Shown piece after piece: positions 16,146-24,556 of a stretch of 64,000 nt of DNA. Every line of letters begins with the position of its first letter. Within the stretch, counting starts at the first letter, position 1. Made by a program: the position numbers and the translations under genes. The stretch lies in assembly GCF_029504655.1 (NCBI RefSeq), contig NZ_JAQFIL010000001.1, positions 1,307,001-1,371,000 on the forward strand, given 5' to 3'. A model generated the notes under the pieces. That model had not been told where the DNA came from. It ran no database searches and was given only the letters and a program-made list of their open reading frames with translations. The DNA comes from Catalinimonas alkaloidigena (GTDB lineage: Bacteria; Bacteroidota; Bacteroidia; Cytophagales; Cyclobacteriaceae).

Positions 16146-16789
16146 TTATTCCAGATTGTGGACACCCAGATTCAGTTGCTGCAGCTCGTTGACACTACGA
16201 GGCCAGCGGGCAGGGTTAAGAAAATTATTTTTTGGAATAGGACCTTATTGGTTATTATACATTCTTCCCTAGCCAAAGTTAATGTCCATAGGTTGGTATT
16301 TACTCAGAAAATTTCTTCATCTTCCATAGTGTCAATAAGCGCAATGTTTCCACGCATAGCTTCATATGTATCGGTATATATGGTTCCCGGATCTTTAAAA
16401 GAGTTGACAAACTCATCGGCAGAAGGGGGCGAATAGATGGTTACTTCATCCAGCCGCATGGTGTCAGGTACGAGTGTTTCTCCGAGTAAGTAATTTTTAT
16501 CTAAAGCCCTTCAGGAACCACAAATTTTCTCCCTCTATAGCAATGAAGTAAAAGTGATGGTGTCGTAGAGCTGTGCAAAAATTGAGAAATAACCACTCGT
16601 ATCAGTAGCAAAACCAAACGGTTGGCCATTGACTAAAATGCTGGCGTTAGGTATCTGTTGCAAACTATCCGCATAGGTGACCAATCCCGCTGATCTGTAC
16701 GCTATCCGCAACATTGAGGGCATCAGGCTTCCTTGTATAGGCGCAAAATTGGTAGATAGTAAAAGCATGGCTATATAATATCTGATCAT
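16146..16789 (-). pseudogene. Decayed exported carboxypeptidase-regulatory-like domain protein
   Basis: The minus strand holds a recognisable but broken gene. From the ATG at 16789 comes a signal-peptide-like start and the beta-sandwich segment PNASILVNGQPFGFATD...GYFSIF. A frame change near 16538 then gives YRGRKFVVPEGL, and a second near 16510 returns to the first frame for LDKNYLLGETLVPDTMRLDE and onward to EDEEIF. A third change near 16308 opens a C-terminal part interrupted by TAG (in place of an expected Trp) and TAA (for Gln), ending at 16146 after PARWPRSVNELQQLNLG. The pattern is that of Bacteroidota proteins with a carboxypeptidase-D regulatory-like domain. It follows a DUF4864-like gene by 10 bases. 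Confidence 0.85.
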
Positions 16790-16799
16790 ACTTAAAAAA

Positions 16800-17300
16800 T
16801 TAGTAAGGGATTACGCCGTCGGTCATCCAGCAGTCAGCATAAGGCTCTTCCTGCTGACGTGATAGCTTAAAATAGAATACCGCAGGCTTGTCATCTTCGT
16901 TGATCAGTGTCACTTTCTGAATCGCTTTATCACCTTTAACATCTACGTCATCCAATCCGTACTGCTTGAAGTTTAGTAGAGATGAATAAGTATCATTTTG
17001 TACCAGTTTTATAAATTGGTTTAGCGGACCGGTATTTTCTTTGTTAGAGGGTGAAGCAAAACGAAAAGCTACTTCAATACCATGATTTTCATAGGGTTGA
17101 TTATTATTTTGCATAGCTTGCAATTGGATGTTAACCACTTCCTGCGGGCCTAAAGAAGGTAATGGGACCAATTCTTCTCGCACACTCTTAACGGAAATAG
17201 ATTCAGGCTCAGTAGAAGTTGGCTCATTATTATTCCAAAGAATATATGCTAAAAACAGCACCGTTAGCACTGAAAAACTGATGAGTAAAGTTCTTTTCAT
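16800..17300 (-). CDS. Membrane-anchored DUF4864-like protein
   Basis: The 166-residue protein has an N-terminal anchor (about 5-22), a short Ser/Glu-rich linker and a C-terminal domain (about 50-166) with QEVVNIQLQAMQNN, ASPSNKENTGPLNQFIKLVQ and a final CWMTDGV. The order is that of DUF4864, an NTF2-like fold of unknown role. Being anchored by one helix, it should face the periplasm. It heads a two-gene unit whose second gene is a pseudogene. Confidence 0.75.
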   Translation of the reverse strand: MKRTLLISFSVLTVLFLAYILWNNNEPTSTEPESISVKSVREELVPLPSLGPQEVVNIQLQAMQNNNQPYENHGIEVAFRFASPSNKENTGPLNQFIKLVQNDTYSSLLNFKQYGLDDVDVKGDKAIQKVTLINEDDKPAVFYFKLSRQQEEPYADCWMTDGVIPY

Positions 17301-17611
17301 GGTCTTACATTTTTTTAATCAAACTTAGAGAGGTGCAATGATGTTTAACAATATGTTAATCATTTGATAGTGAAACGATTACCCATACATTCCTGGCTTA
17401 GGAACAATGCTGTGCTTGAACGTTACTTAGAGATTTAATTTTTCACAATACCATCAATGAGTTAACATACCTGATAAGGGGAGGTAATTAAGGCAATGCC
17501 CCAATTTTGGAAAAAGTCAACAATACTTATTTAATAAAAGGTTGATGAAGCCCGTTTATTTATTGGTATTGGTATTGGTATAATATTTTCCCTGTTTAAG
17601 TATTCTATCTT
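17301..17611. promoter_or_regulatory. Divergent intergenic region upstream of the hybrid kinase
   Basis: About 310 bases between the DUF4864-like gene and the kinase, with no credible ORF. It contains three tandem TATTGG units (17561-17578) running into TATAATATTTT, 30-50 bases before the kinase start, where a promoter is expected. Confidence 0.45.
17561..17578. repeat. Tandem hexamer (TATTGG) x3
   Basis: Three perfect copies of a 6-base unit lie in the putative promoter of the hybrid kinase. Copy number changes by slippage could alter promoter spacing. Confidence 0.7.
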
Positions 17612-20215
17612 ATGCGTATGAACCGTTCTTTTTACCTCAAGTCAAAAGTACTCCTTGGTTTCGGTTTTATCCTCATAGCTATTGCGGTGGCATCAGGGAT
17701 AGCATACAATAGCTATGACCAATTATCATATGCGGTGCAGACAATCTCAAATCCGGATGCTAAGCTTCAGCAGATAGATAGTATTATGTTTATGGTTGAC
17801 AGGTCTGAGAATAGTCTTCAGGAGTATACCATTACCAAAAGCGCCAGAAAGCTTCGTGAGTACGATTCCAGAGTTTTGGAAATTCGCTCCAGAGTCCAGG
17901 CCCTTAAAGAAATGAGTGCATTTGATGAAAGTGAGCTAGACTCTATTCTCGCCTTAATCAATGCTAAACTGGTAAGTATGGATGATTTTATGAGGATCAA
18001 AGAGCAGCGTGATGCCTTTCAGTTTTATGATAAAGCCTTGGCGCAGCTTAATGCTGAAGCTCCACAGAAAAAAGATTCAACCCAACTAGCCGTAGCCAGT
18101 GATACTGTAAATGCAAACGATAATGCCCCAAATAAAGTAGAGCCTAATCGTATAGATAATGAAGCAGATAAAAAATGGCTTCAGAATTTGAAAAAAAGTG
18201 TTGTTGGATTTTTTAGTAAAAAAGATCAAGAAACAGATAGTACCTCATTAGCCACGGCCCAAGATTCATTGTCCGTTGATACCACCTCCTTAGCAAATTT
18301 AAGTGTAGATTCAGTGCGACAGATGCTGACTACACTTAAAAGTGAGCAGGCTGCTACTGAAAAGTACCTGGACAAGCAAGAGTTAAAATATTTGTCTAAC
18401 AATGCTGAGGTGATGAACCGAATCAATGACCTGATTAGCAGAGTGAAGCAAGCCCAGCAGGAAAAGTATCAGGCACAGTCGGCTGAAGCCAGAAATATAC
18501 TACAAAGCTCTTTGTCACGACTAGGAATTATCTTGCTGGTAGCTTTAGGCAGCACTTTTATCTTCATCTATCTTATCTTTTCTGACATTGCCAAAAGTGA
18601 CTCTCTAAAGTTACAGCTGGAAAAAGCCAAGGCGCAGGCCGAGCAGCTTGCCAGCGTGAAGGAAGATTTTCTCGCCAACATGAGTCATGAAATCCGTACC
18701 CCTCTCACGGCTATCCTTGGCTTTACCCATCAACTGAAAAAAACCAGCATGAAAAAAACGCAGGAAGAGTACCTTTCTGCAGTTGACAGTTCTTCTTCTC
18801 ACCTCCTGGCACTGGTCAATGATATCCTTGATTTTTCTAAAATTGAAGCTGGGCAACTAAATTTTGAACACCAGCCTTTTGACATTAAGGAACTCATTGA
18901 GCAGGTACAGCGCGACATGAGCTTCCAGGCTGATAAGAAAGGTTTACAGATTCACATTGAAATAGAAGGAGAAAACTATCGCTATCTGAACGGAGACGCA
19001 TTTCGGCTTAGACAGGTTTTATATAATCTGGTTTCCAATGCGATTAAATTTACCGAAGAAGGAGGGGTAATTATTCGTTGCAAACTGAAGTCAATGAGTG
19101 AGGGTAAAGTGAAGGCTCAGCTAGAAGTAATTGATACTGGAATTGGCATTCCTCAGGAAAAACAACAGCATGTTTTTGAAGCCTTTGTTCAATCTGATGT
19201 ATCTGATACCCGAAAGTACGGAGGTACTGGTCTGGGATTGTCTATCAGTAAGAGAATCGTGGAGTCACAAGGGGGTGAGATGGCATTAGAAAGTGAGGTA
19301 GGAGAGGGGGCTACCTTTTATGTAGCTTTACCATTTGATGTATCTTCTAAAGAAGAGGTAGAAAGTACTGTCAAAACTTCAGATTCCTCAAGAGAGTTTA
19401 TGTTTTCGGACAGTAAGATACTAATTATTGACGATGACCAGCTTAATACCAAGTTACTAACCTTGCTCATGGAAAAGAGGGGGGTGCAGAGCTATATAGC
19501 CCATAGTGGTGAAGAAGGATTGCAAATACTAAAAGATAGGTCCGTAGATCTAGTTTTCACCGATTTGCAGATGCCGGGTATGCATGGTGATGAGGTGGCC
19601 GCGCATATCAGGGCTTCTGAAAAAGCTGATCTTATAATTGTGGCTTTTACAGCCAGGGTGACTGAGGATAAGCATTATTTTGAAGACCGAGGTTTTACGG
19701 ATGTCTTGCACAAGCCTTTCAATGAAAAGGAGGTATATCAGCTTCTTGATAAATATCTTCTTCCTATACCGGAAACCTCAGAGACAGCTTCAACAATAAA
19801 TGGGTTTCAGGAAGTAGAGAGTTTAGATAAAGAAGCTAACGATAAGTTTTACACTCTTGATAATATTGTTCGCTTTATAGGTGATGATCAGGATGCGCTT
19901 TTAGGATTCATTGAGAGTTTTAGTGGCGTATTACAGGACTCTAGTGAAAAAATGAAAAATGCTATTGAATCAGGTGACTATGAAGCTGTGGCTTATCATG
20001 CGCATAAGTTGTTTCCTAATATTCAGCAACTTCAAGTACAAGAACTCACACCGCTCCTGAGAAAACTAGAACATCAGGGGCAGCAGTTGAAAGATGGAGA
20101 GGTAGAAAACAAATTTCCCTGGAAAGAAAAAGTAAGTGAGGTACTAAAACTAACCGAAAAGTTGTTAGCAGCTCTTAATCAAAAGAAAGAACTGCTAAAA
20201 ACGCAAGTAAGTTAG
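17612..20215 (+). CDS. Hybrid sensor histidine kinase with receiver and HPt domains
   Basis: The 867-residue protein has membrane helices at about 12-32 and 302-323 around a 270-residue periplasmic sensor that is largely helical (CHASE3-like) but contains a Ser/Asp/Gln-rich insertion (about 145-235). Then follow HisKA with H359 in NMSHEIRTP, an HATPase domain (N-box around N476, GTGLGLSI at 538-545), a receiver domain with phospho-acceptor D651, and a C-terminal HPt-like domain with H798 in AYHAHKL. This allows a full internal phosphorelay. Its stop overlaps by 4 bases the stop of the convergent NtrC-type regulator gene. A second ATG two codons later is equally possible as start. Confidence 0.93.
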   Translation: MRMNRSFYLKSKVLLGFGFILIAIAVASGIAYNSYDQLSYAVQTISNPDAKLQQIDSIMFMVDRSENSLQEYTITKSARKLREYDSRVLEIRSRVQALKEMSAFDESELDSILALINAKLVSMDDFMRIKEQRDAFQFYDKALAQLNAEAPQKKDSTQLAVASDTVNANDNAPNKVEPNRIDNEADKKWLQNLKKSVVGFFSKKDQETDSTSLATAQDSLSVDTTSLANLSVDSVRQMLTTLKSEQAATEKYLDKQELKYLSNNAEVMNRINDLISRVKQAQQEKYQAQSAEARNILQSSLSRLGIILLVALGSTFIFIYLIFSDIAKSDSLKLQLEKAKAQAEQLASVKEDFLANMSHEIRTPLTAILGFTHQLKKTSMKKTQEEYLSAVDSSSSHLLALVNDILDFSKIEAGQLNFEHQPFDIKELIEQVQRDMSFQADKKGLQIHIEIEGENYRYLNGDAFRLRQVLYNLVSNAIKFTEEGGVIIRCKLKSMSEGKVKAQLEVIDTGIGIPQEKQQHVFEAFVQSDVSDTRKYGGTGLGLSISKRIVESQGGEMALESEVGEGATFYVALPFDVSSKEEVESTVKTSDSSREFMFSDSKILIIDDDQLNTKLLTLLMEKRGVQSYIAHSGEEGLQILKDRSVDLVFTDLQMPGMHGDEVAAHIRASEKADLIIVAFTARVTEDKHYFEDRGFTDVLHKPFNEKEVYQLLDKYLLPIPETSETASTINGFQEVESLDKEANDKFYTLDNIVRFIGDDQDALLGFIESFSGVLQDSSEKMKNAIESGDYEAVAYHAHKLFPNIQQLQVQELTPLLRKLEHQGQQLKDGEVENKFPWKEKVSEVLKLTEKLLAALNQKKELLKTQVS

Positions 20216-21606
20216 TCAAGATTGTACCGCTTTAGTTTATTATAAAGTGTTTTGCGGTCAATATTAAGCATCTTGGCGGCCAATGTTTTATTATATTTTA
20301 CCTTAATAAGGGTTTCTTCTATCAGTGCTTTCTCGGTTTTTTCCTGTATTGCTTTTAGGTCAGGATTGTGTGGATTCACTGATGAAGTGTGGTTTTGTTG
20401 CTCCATTTCATTACTAACAGGACTGATAATTTCAGGAGGTAGCGTTTCTAGAGACATCTTTTCTCCAGTAGTAAGCAGCACAGCCCGACGAATGACATTC
20501 TTAAGCTCTCTGATATTACCTGGCCAGTGATACTCCTCCAGTTTTTCTAAAACTTCAGGCTCTATTCCCTTTACTTCTTTTCCCAGCTCATGATTAGACT
20601 GATTTAAGAAGTGATCTACAAACTCTGGGATATCAGCTTTCCTTTCTCTCAAGGCAGGCACCTTAATTTGAAATTCATTAAGCCTGTGATACAGATCTTC
20701 CCGAAATTCCCCTTCTTTTACGGCTTGGTCAAGGTTTTCGTTGGTAGCAACGATAAGCCTTACATCTACATCTAGATTTTTATTACTTCCTATCTGACGT
20801 ATCGTACGCTCCTGAATTGCTCGCAGTAATTTAACCTGAATGTCGTAAGACAGGTTACCTATTTCATCTAAGAACAGGGTACCTCCATTTGCGGCCTGGA
20901 ACTGGCCCATCTTGTCTTGTAATGCCCCAGTAAACGAGCCTTTTAAATGACCGAAAAGCTCACTGCCGGCCAGATCTTCGGAAAGTGCTCCACAATCCAG
21001 GGCTACAAAAGGCTTCTTCCTGCGTTCACTTTTTTCATGAATTTTTCGTGACACATACTCTTTACCGGTCCCGCTTTCGCCCTGCACTATTACCGACAGG
21101 TTAGTAGGTCCCACCAGGTCAATGTGTTTTTTCACCTGCTTTGCGAGCGGGCTGTTACCTTCCACAAACCTAAACGAAGGGGAAGGAGACTTAGGTTTTT
21201 CAGCTTCTTTGGCATTTGGACTGCTAGAATTTTCATGCACAGACTTGAGTGCATTACCAATTGTCAGCAGAATTTCATCCGGATTGATCGGTTTAGTCAC
21301 ATATTCAAATGCACCTAACTTCATCGCATCTACCGCTGTTCTGATATTGGCGTAATTAGTCATGATAATGACAGGCAGATGAAAATACTTCTTCTTAATA
21401 TTTTTCAATAACTCTAAACCATCCAGATCGGGTAGGCGATAGTCTATCAAAACCAGGTCAAAATTATGATCGTATACAGCCCTCAGCCCCTCTCTTGCCG
21501 TATGGGCTTCTTCTACTTTGTAGTCATTCTTTGATAAAAAAGATTTTAACAAAGAACAAAAAGAAGGGTCGTCATCTATTACTAGTACTAGAGGTTTATC
21601 GCTCAT
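20212..21606 (-). CDS. Sigma-54-dependent response regulator, NtrC family
   Basis: The 464-residue protein has a receiver domain (acceptor D55 in LVLIDYRLPD, K105), an AAA+ domain with Walker A GESGTGKE (176-183), GSFTGA (223-228) and Walker B GGTLFLDEIG (241-250), and a FIS-type helix-turn-helix at the end (about 430-464). The sigma-54-contacting loop is normally GAFTGA; Ser in the second place is a tolerated variant. It should open promoters bound by RpoN. It is convergent with and overlaps the hybrid kinase gene, so pairing of the two is plausible but not proven by operon structure. Confidence 0.95.
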   Translation of the reverse strand: MSDKPLVLVIDDDPSFCSLLKSFLSKNDYKVEEAHTAREGLRAVYDHNFDLVLIDYRLPDLDGLELLKNIKKKYFHLPVIIMTNYANIRTAVDAMKLGAFEYVTKPINPDEILLTIGNALKSVHENSSSPNAKEAEKPKSPSPSFRFVEGNSPLAKQVKKHIDLVGPTNLSVIVQGESGTGKEYVSRKIHEKSERRKKPFVALDCGALSEDLAGSELFGHLKGSFTGALQDKMGQFQAANGGTLFLDEIGNLSYDIQVKLLRAIQERTIRQIGSNKNLDVDVRLIVATNENLDQAVKEGEFREDLYHRLNEFQIKVPALRERKADIPEFVDHFLNQSNHELGKEVKGIEPEVLEKLEEYHWPGNIRELKNVIRRAVLLTTGEKMSLETLPPEIISPVSNEMEQQNHTSSVNPHNPDLKAIQEKTEKALIEETLIKVKYNKTLAAKMLNIDRKTLYNKLKRYNLD

Positions 21607-21776
21607 ACTTATGTTCTATGGGTAAACAGTTTTGTTCAGTTACAAAATTAACAAGTTTGTAAAAGAGGTATTGCACATCAATAAATTTAAGCATCTTCAG
21701 TATTCATTGATAGCGATACATGAATCAAATGAAAATGGTTTAGCTGAATTTTCAAAGAGGTATTGAAAGTAACAAT

Positions 21777-22610
21777 TTAGTAGCTCTCATCATCATTGGG
21801 AAACTGCGTATCTTTCACGTCTTTAATATAGTTTTTTACTGCTGATTCCATAATAGTGTTCAGGTCAGCATAACGCCTGAGAAAGCGAGGCTGAAAATCT
21901 TTAGTGATGCCTAACATATCATGTACCACCAGAACTTGACCATCAGTTCCGCTACCCGCACCAATGCCTATGGTAGGTATTGTTATATGCTGAGAGACTT
22001 CCCTTGCCAGGTCGGCAGGTACTTTTTCAAGAACAAGACCAAAACAGCCGCTCTCTTCTAAAATTTTTGCGTCCTTCATCAATTTTTCTGCTTCAGCTTT
22101 TTCTTTGGCTCTTACTGTATAAGTTCCAAATTGATAAATGGATTGTGGGGTAAGGCCCAGATGCCCCATCACCGGCACACCTGCCTTTACTATTCTCTCC
22201 ACCGATTGTTGTATTTCTTCTCCTCCTTCCACCTTTACGCCATGTGCTCCGGATTCTTTCATAATTCGGATAGCAGAGCGTAGCGCTTCAGATGAGTTGC
22301 CCTGATAGCTGCCAAAAGGTATATCCACGAGGATGAAAGCTCGCTGAATGCCTCTTACTACAGATGATGCATGATAGATCATTTGATCCAGTGTGATGGG
22401 CAAAGTAGTCTCATGTCCTGCCATGACATTTGATGCAGAATCACCAACAAGTATCACATCAATGCCAGCCTGATCAAGCACACGAGCCATGGAATAATCA
22501 TATGCGGTTAGCATAGCTATTTTTTCCCCGCGATTTTTCATCATTTGTAGCTGATGCGTAGTGACCCTTTTTAGCTTGCCACTCTTGCTTTCTGATGGGT
22601 GTACTGACAT
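21777..22610 (-). CDS. panB: 3-methyl-2-oxobutanoate hydroxymethyltransferase
   Basis: The 277-residue protein has the PanB blocks: [19 protein letters not shown] near residue 35, [26 protein letters not shown], a GHLGLTPQS stretch and IGIGAG near the end. PanB transfers a hydroxymethyl group from methylene-tetrahydrofolate to 2-oxoisovalerate, the first step of pantothenate synthesis; Mg2+ is bound by the Asp and Glu residues of the first blocks. The gene is monocistronic here; panC and panD are not nearby. Confidence 0.97.
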   Translation of the reverse strand: MSVHPSESKSGKLKRVTTHQLQMMKNRGEKIAMLTAYDYSMARVLDQAGIDVILVGDSASNVMAGHETTLPITLDQMIYHASSVVRGIQRAFILVDIPFGSYQGNSSEALRSAIRIMKESGAHGVKVEGGEEIQQSVERIVKAGVPVMGHLGLTPQSIYQFGTYTVRAKEKAEAEKLMKDAKILEESGCFGLVLEKVPADLAREVSQHITIPTIGIGAGSGTDGQVLVVHDMLGITKDFQPRFLRRYADLNTIMESAVKNYIKDVKDTQFPNDDESY

Positions 22611-23044
22611 GTTGATTATATGTTTTTAATTATTTCAAATTTTTTCTGAAAACAATTGCCCATGTTATGGGGTGAAAAAACCGTTAAAAATATGCAAATT
22701 ATGATGGACTTAGGCTAATTTATGTTTCCGATATTCAACTTCATCCTATTTGATTTCAAGAGTAAGACTCTCAGAATAGTTTGACAATATAAAGGAAAGA
22801 TACTAAATTATAATGTTTGGTATAGGCATATTCGTTTCTGAAATGCCTGTAATGGTCTCCATTTCATTATAGAACACTTTCGTCACCAAGTAATTTTTAT
22901 GGTGTCTGTAGAGTTTTGTTACTCTTTTGGGTTTAACTTCTCAAAATCATAGCATGTTGCATTTAAGGGATTAGTATTTTTTTAATATTATTTATCTAAT
23001 ATATAATTGCATTATATAAATAACTAAGCAATCGGAACAAGATA
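22611..23044. other. AT-rich intergenic region between panB and a small orphan gene
   Basis: A divergent region of about 430 bases. I found no credible ORF, RNA gene or strong hairpin. It should contain both promoters; no convincing -33/-7 pair stands out. Confidence 0.45.
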
Positions 23045-23452
23045 ATGCATAAGTATCCTGAATTATTGAGAATGCCAGAAACCGGGGCTAAATTCTATCA
23101 AGAATTTCATCAGATTTTGCCTAAGGATAAATTTTTTACAGAATACGGATTTGTAAACCACTGTGACAATTTCCAATGGGCTTTTAATAAATTCCTGAGC
23201 CAGGATAAAGGCAGCTTATATAAAACGAACTCATTGATCAGATCTTATTTTTATGATAACAAAGATCACGTCAAGAGACTGATGTTATTCTCTGTATTTG
23301 TAAAAGAATACTTGGTAAATATGGAGTCTGTGCTGCTTTATTATGAGTATTACGAACTCATGAGAAAGTTTCTTGAGGCAAGAGAAAAAATCAATAATTT
23401 AATTAATATGTTGTTCAGCTTTTCATTTGAGGAGCCCATGCTCATCAATTAG
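23045..23452 (+). CDS. Hypothetical protein rich in aromatic residues
   Basis: The 135-residue protein is mostly helical, rich in Phe, Tyr, Lys and Glu, with no signal peptide. I recognise no family. The codon pattern resembles a real gene, and an AGCAATCGGAACAAG leader precedes the ATG. It is more AT-rich than its neighbours. Its last 30 bases overlap the end of the convergent peptidase gene, which lowers confidence in the exact extent. Confidence 0.55.
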   Translation: MHKYPELLRMPETGAKFYQEFHQILPKDKFFTEYGFVNHCDNFQWAFNKFLSQDKGSLYKTNSLIRSYFYDNKDHVKRLMLFSVFVKEYLVNMESVLLYYEYYELMRKFLEAREKINNLINMLFSFSFEEPMLIN

Positions 23453-24556
23453 CTGAATCACTTTTTCTTCAGGCAATGCATTTACTTCTCCAAGATGCCC
23501 GCTTAAGGTTTCAGCCGTAAATAGAGCATTGTAGATGGCCTCTTCGGTGGCTTCAATAGTAGCCAGAAACAGTGAGCTGATGTTATCATTGCTCAGTACC
23601 TCCATATCAAGCAGATCGCTATCTGTTTTGTAGGGGATTCTTAAACTTTCGGCAGTGGAAAAGGCAATTACATAATCTCCACTACCATTGGAAGCAATAC
23701 CGCCTGTACGGGCAAGCCCCAGCATTGCTCTTTTGGCTAATCTTTTCAGGTTTCTGCTATCCAGGGGAGCATCAGTAGCTACTACCATCATGCAGGAGCC
23801 ATCCGTGTCTTTTTGGGCAGGCTCTTTCTTGGTTTTATTCATCAGCTGCTCAATAGGAAGACCTTTAATATGGAGTATGCCACCAAAGTTAGCTTGTACC
23901 AATACTCCCACAGTATATCCCCCGTTTTTTTTAGAAACCACCCGGGAGGAGGTACCGATGCCTCCTTTGTACGCAAAGCAACGGGTGCCGGTACCAGCAC
24001 CCACATTGCCCTGGGCTACAGGACCGGAAGCTGCCTGTTCAAGGGCAGTAAATACATCTTCCTCTTTCACATGTTGACCACGAATGTCATTCAGGTATCC
24101 GTCATTGGTCTCACCAACTACGGCATTGACCGAGCGAACGTCTTCATTCCCAGCCAGCCCCAGCGTATATTGTACCAGTGCATTGATTCCAGTTGCGACA
24201 TTCAGTGTATTTGTAAGCACAATAGGGGTTTCCAGATTTCCTAATTCTTCAACCTGAGAATATCCGGCAAGTTTACCGAACCCATTACCAATGTAGATAG
24301 CAGCAGGGACTTTGTATTGAAAAATATTGTCTGAATGTGGGATGATAGCCGTTACACCAGTTCTTACGCTACTTCCTTCAATCAGGGTTTTATGGCCTAC
24401 CAGCACGCCACTCACATCAGTAATTGCATTATTTTCACCTGTAGGCAGTACCCCTATGCTTACACCATAGGATCGGAGCGTGCGGTTTTGCGCTTTTATA
24501 TTATGGATGTTAAAAAAGAGGAAAAAGATAAAAAGTGTAAAAAGGGGTTTCCACAT
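23423..24556 (-). CDS. P1 family (S58, DmpA-like) aminopeptidase
   Basis: The 377-residue protein starts with a signal peptide (about 1-22) and shows the DmpA/BapA fold: ITDVSGVLVGH (about 45-55), TNTLNVATGINALVQY, the GNVGAGTGTRCFAYKGGIG block (184-200), and the self-cleavage site G253-S254 in DTDGSCMMVVATDAP, where Ser becomes the N-terminal nucleophile. These enzymes release N-terminal residues, often D- or beta-amino acids, from small peptides. The start codon overlaps the stop of the upstream DUF5916 gene by one base, so the two are translationally coupled. Confidence 0.93.
   Translation of the reverse strand: MWKPLFTLFIFFLFFNIHNIKAQNRTLRSYGVSIGVLPTGENNAITDVSGVLVGHKTLIEGSSVRTGVTAIIPHSDNIFQYKVPAAIYIGNGFGKLAGYSQVEELGNLETPIVLTNTLNVATGINALVQYTLGLAGNEDVRSVNAVVGETNDGYLNDIRGQHVKEEDVFTALEQAASGPVAQGNVGAGTGTRCFAYKGGIGTSSRVVSKKNGGYTVGVLVQANFGGILHIKGLPIEQLMNKTKKEPAQKDTDGSCMMVVATDAPLDSRNLKRLAKRAMLGLARTGGIASNGSGDYVIAFSTAESLRIPYKTDSDLLDMEVLSNDNISSLFLATIEATEEAIYNALFTAETLSGHLGEVNALPEEKVIQLIDEHGLLK

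Noticed and set aside
16158..16436. Plus-strand ORF of about 92 codons after crcB
   Set aside because: It is antisense to the C-terminal part of the decayed gene at 16146-16789, whose codons give a far better protein match. The plus-strand reading resembles no protein.
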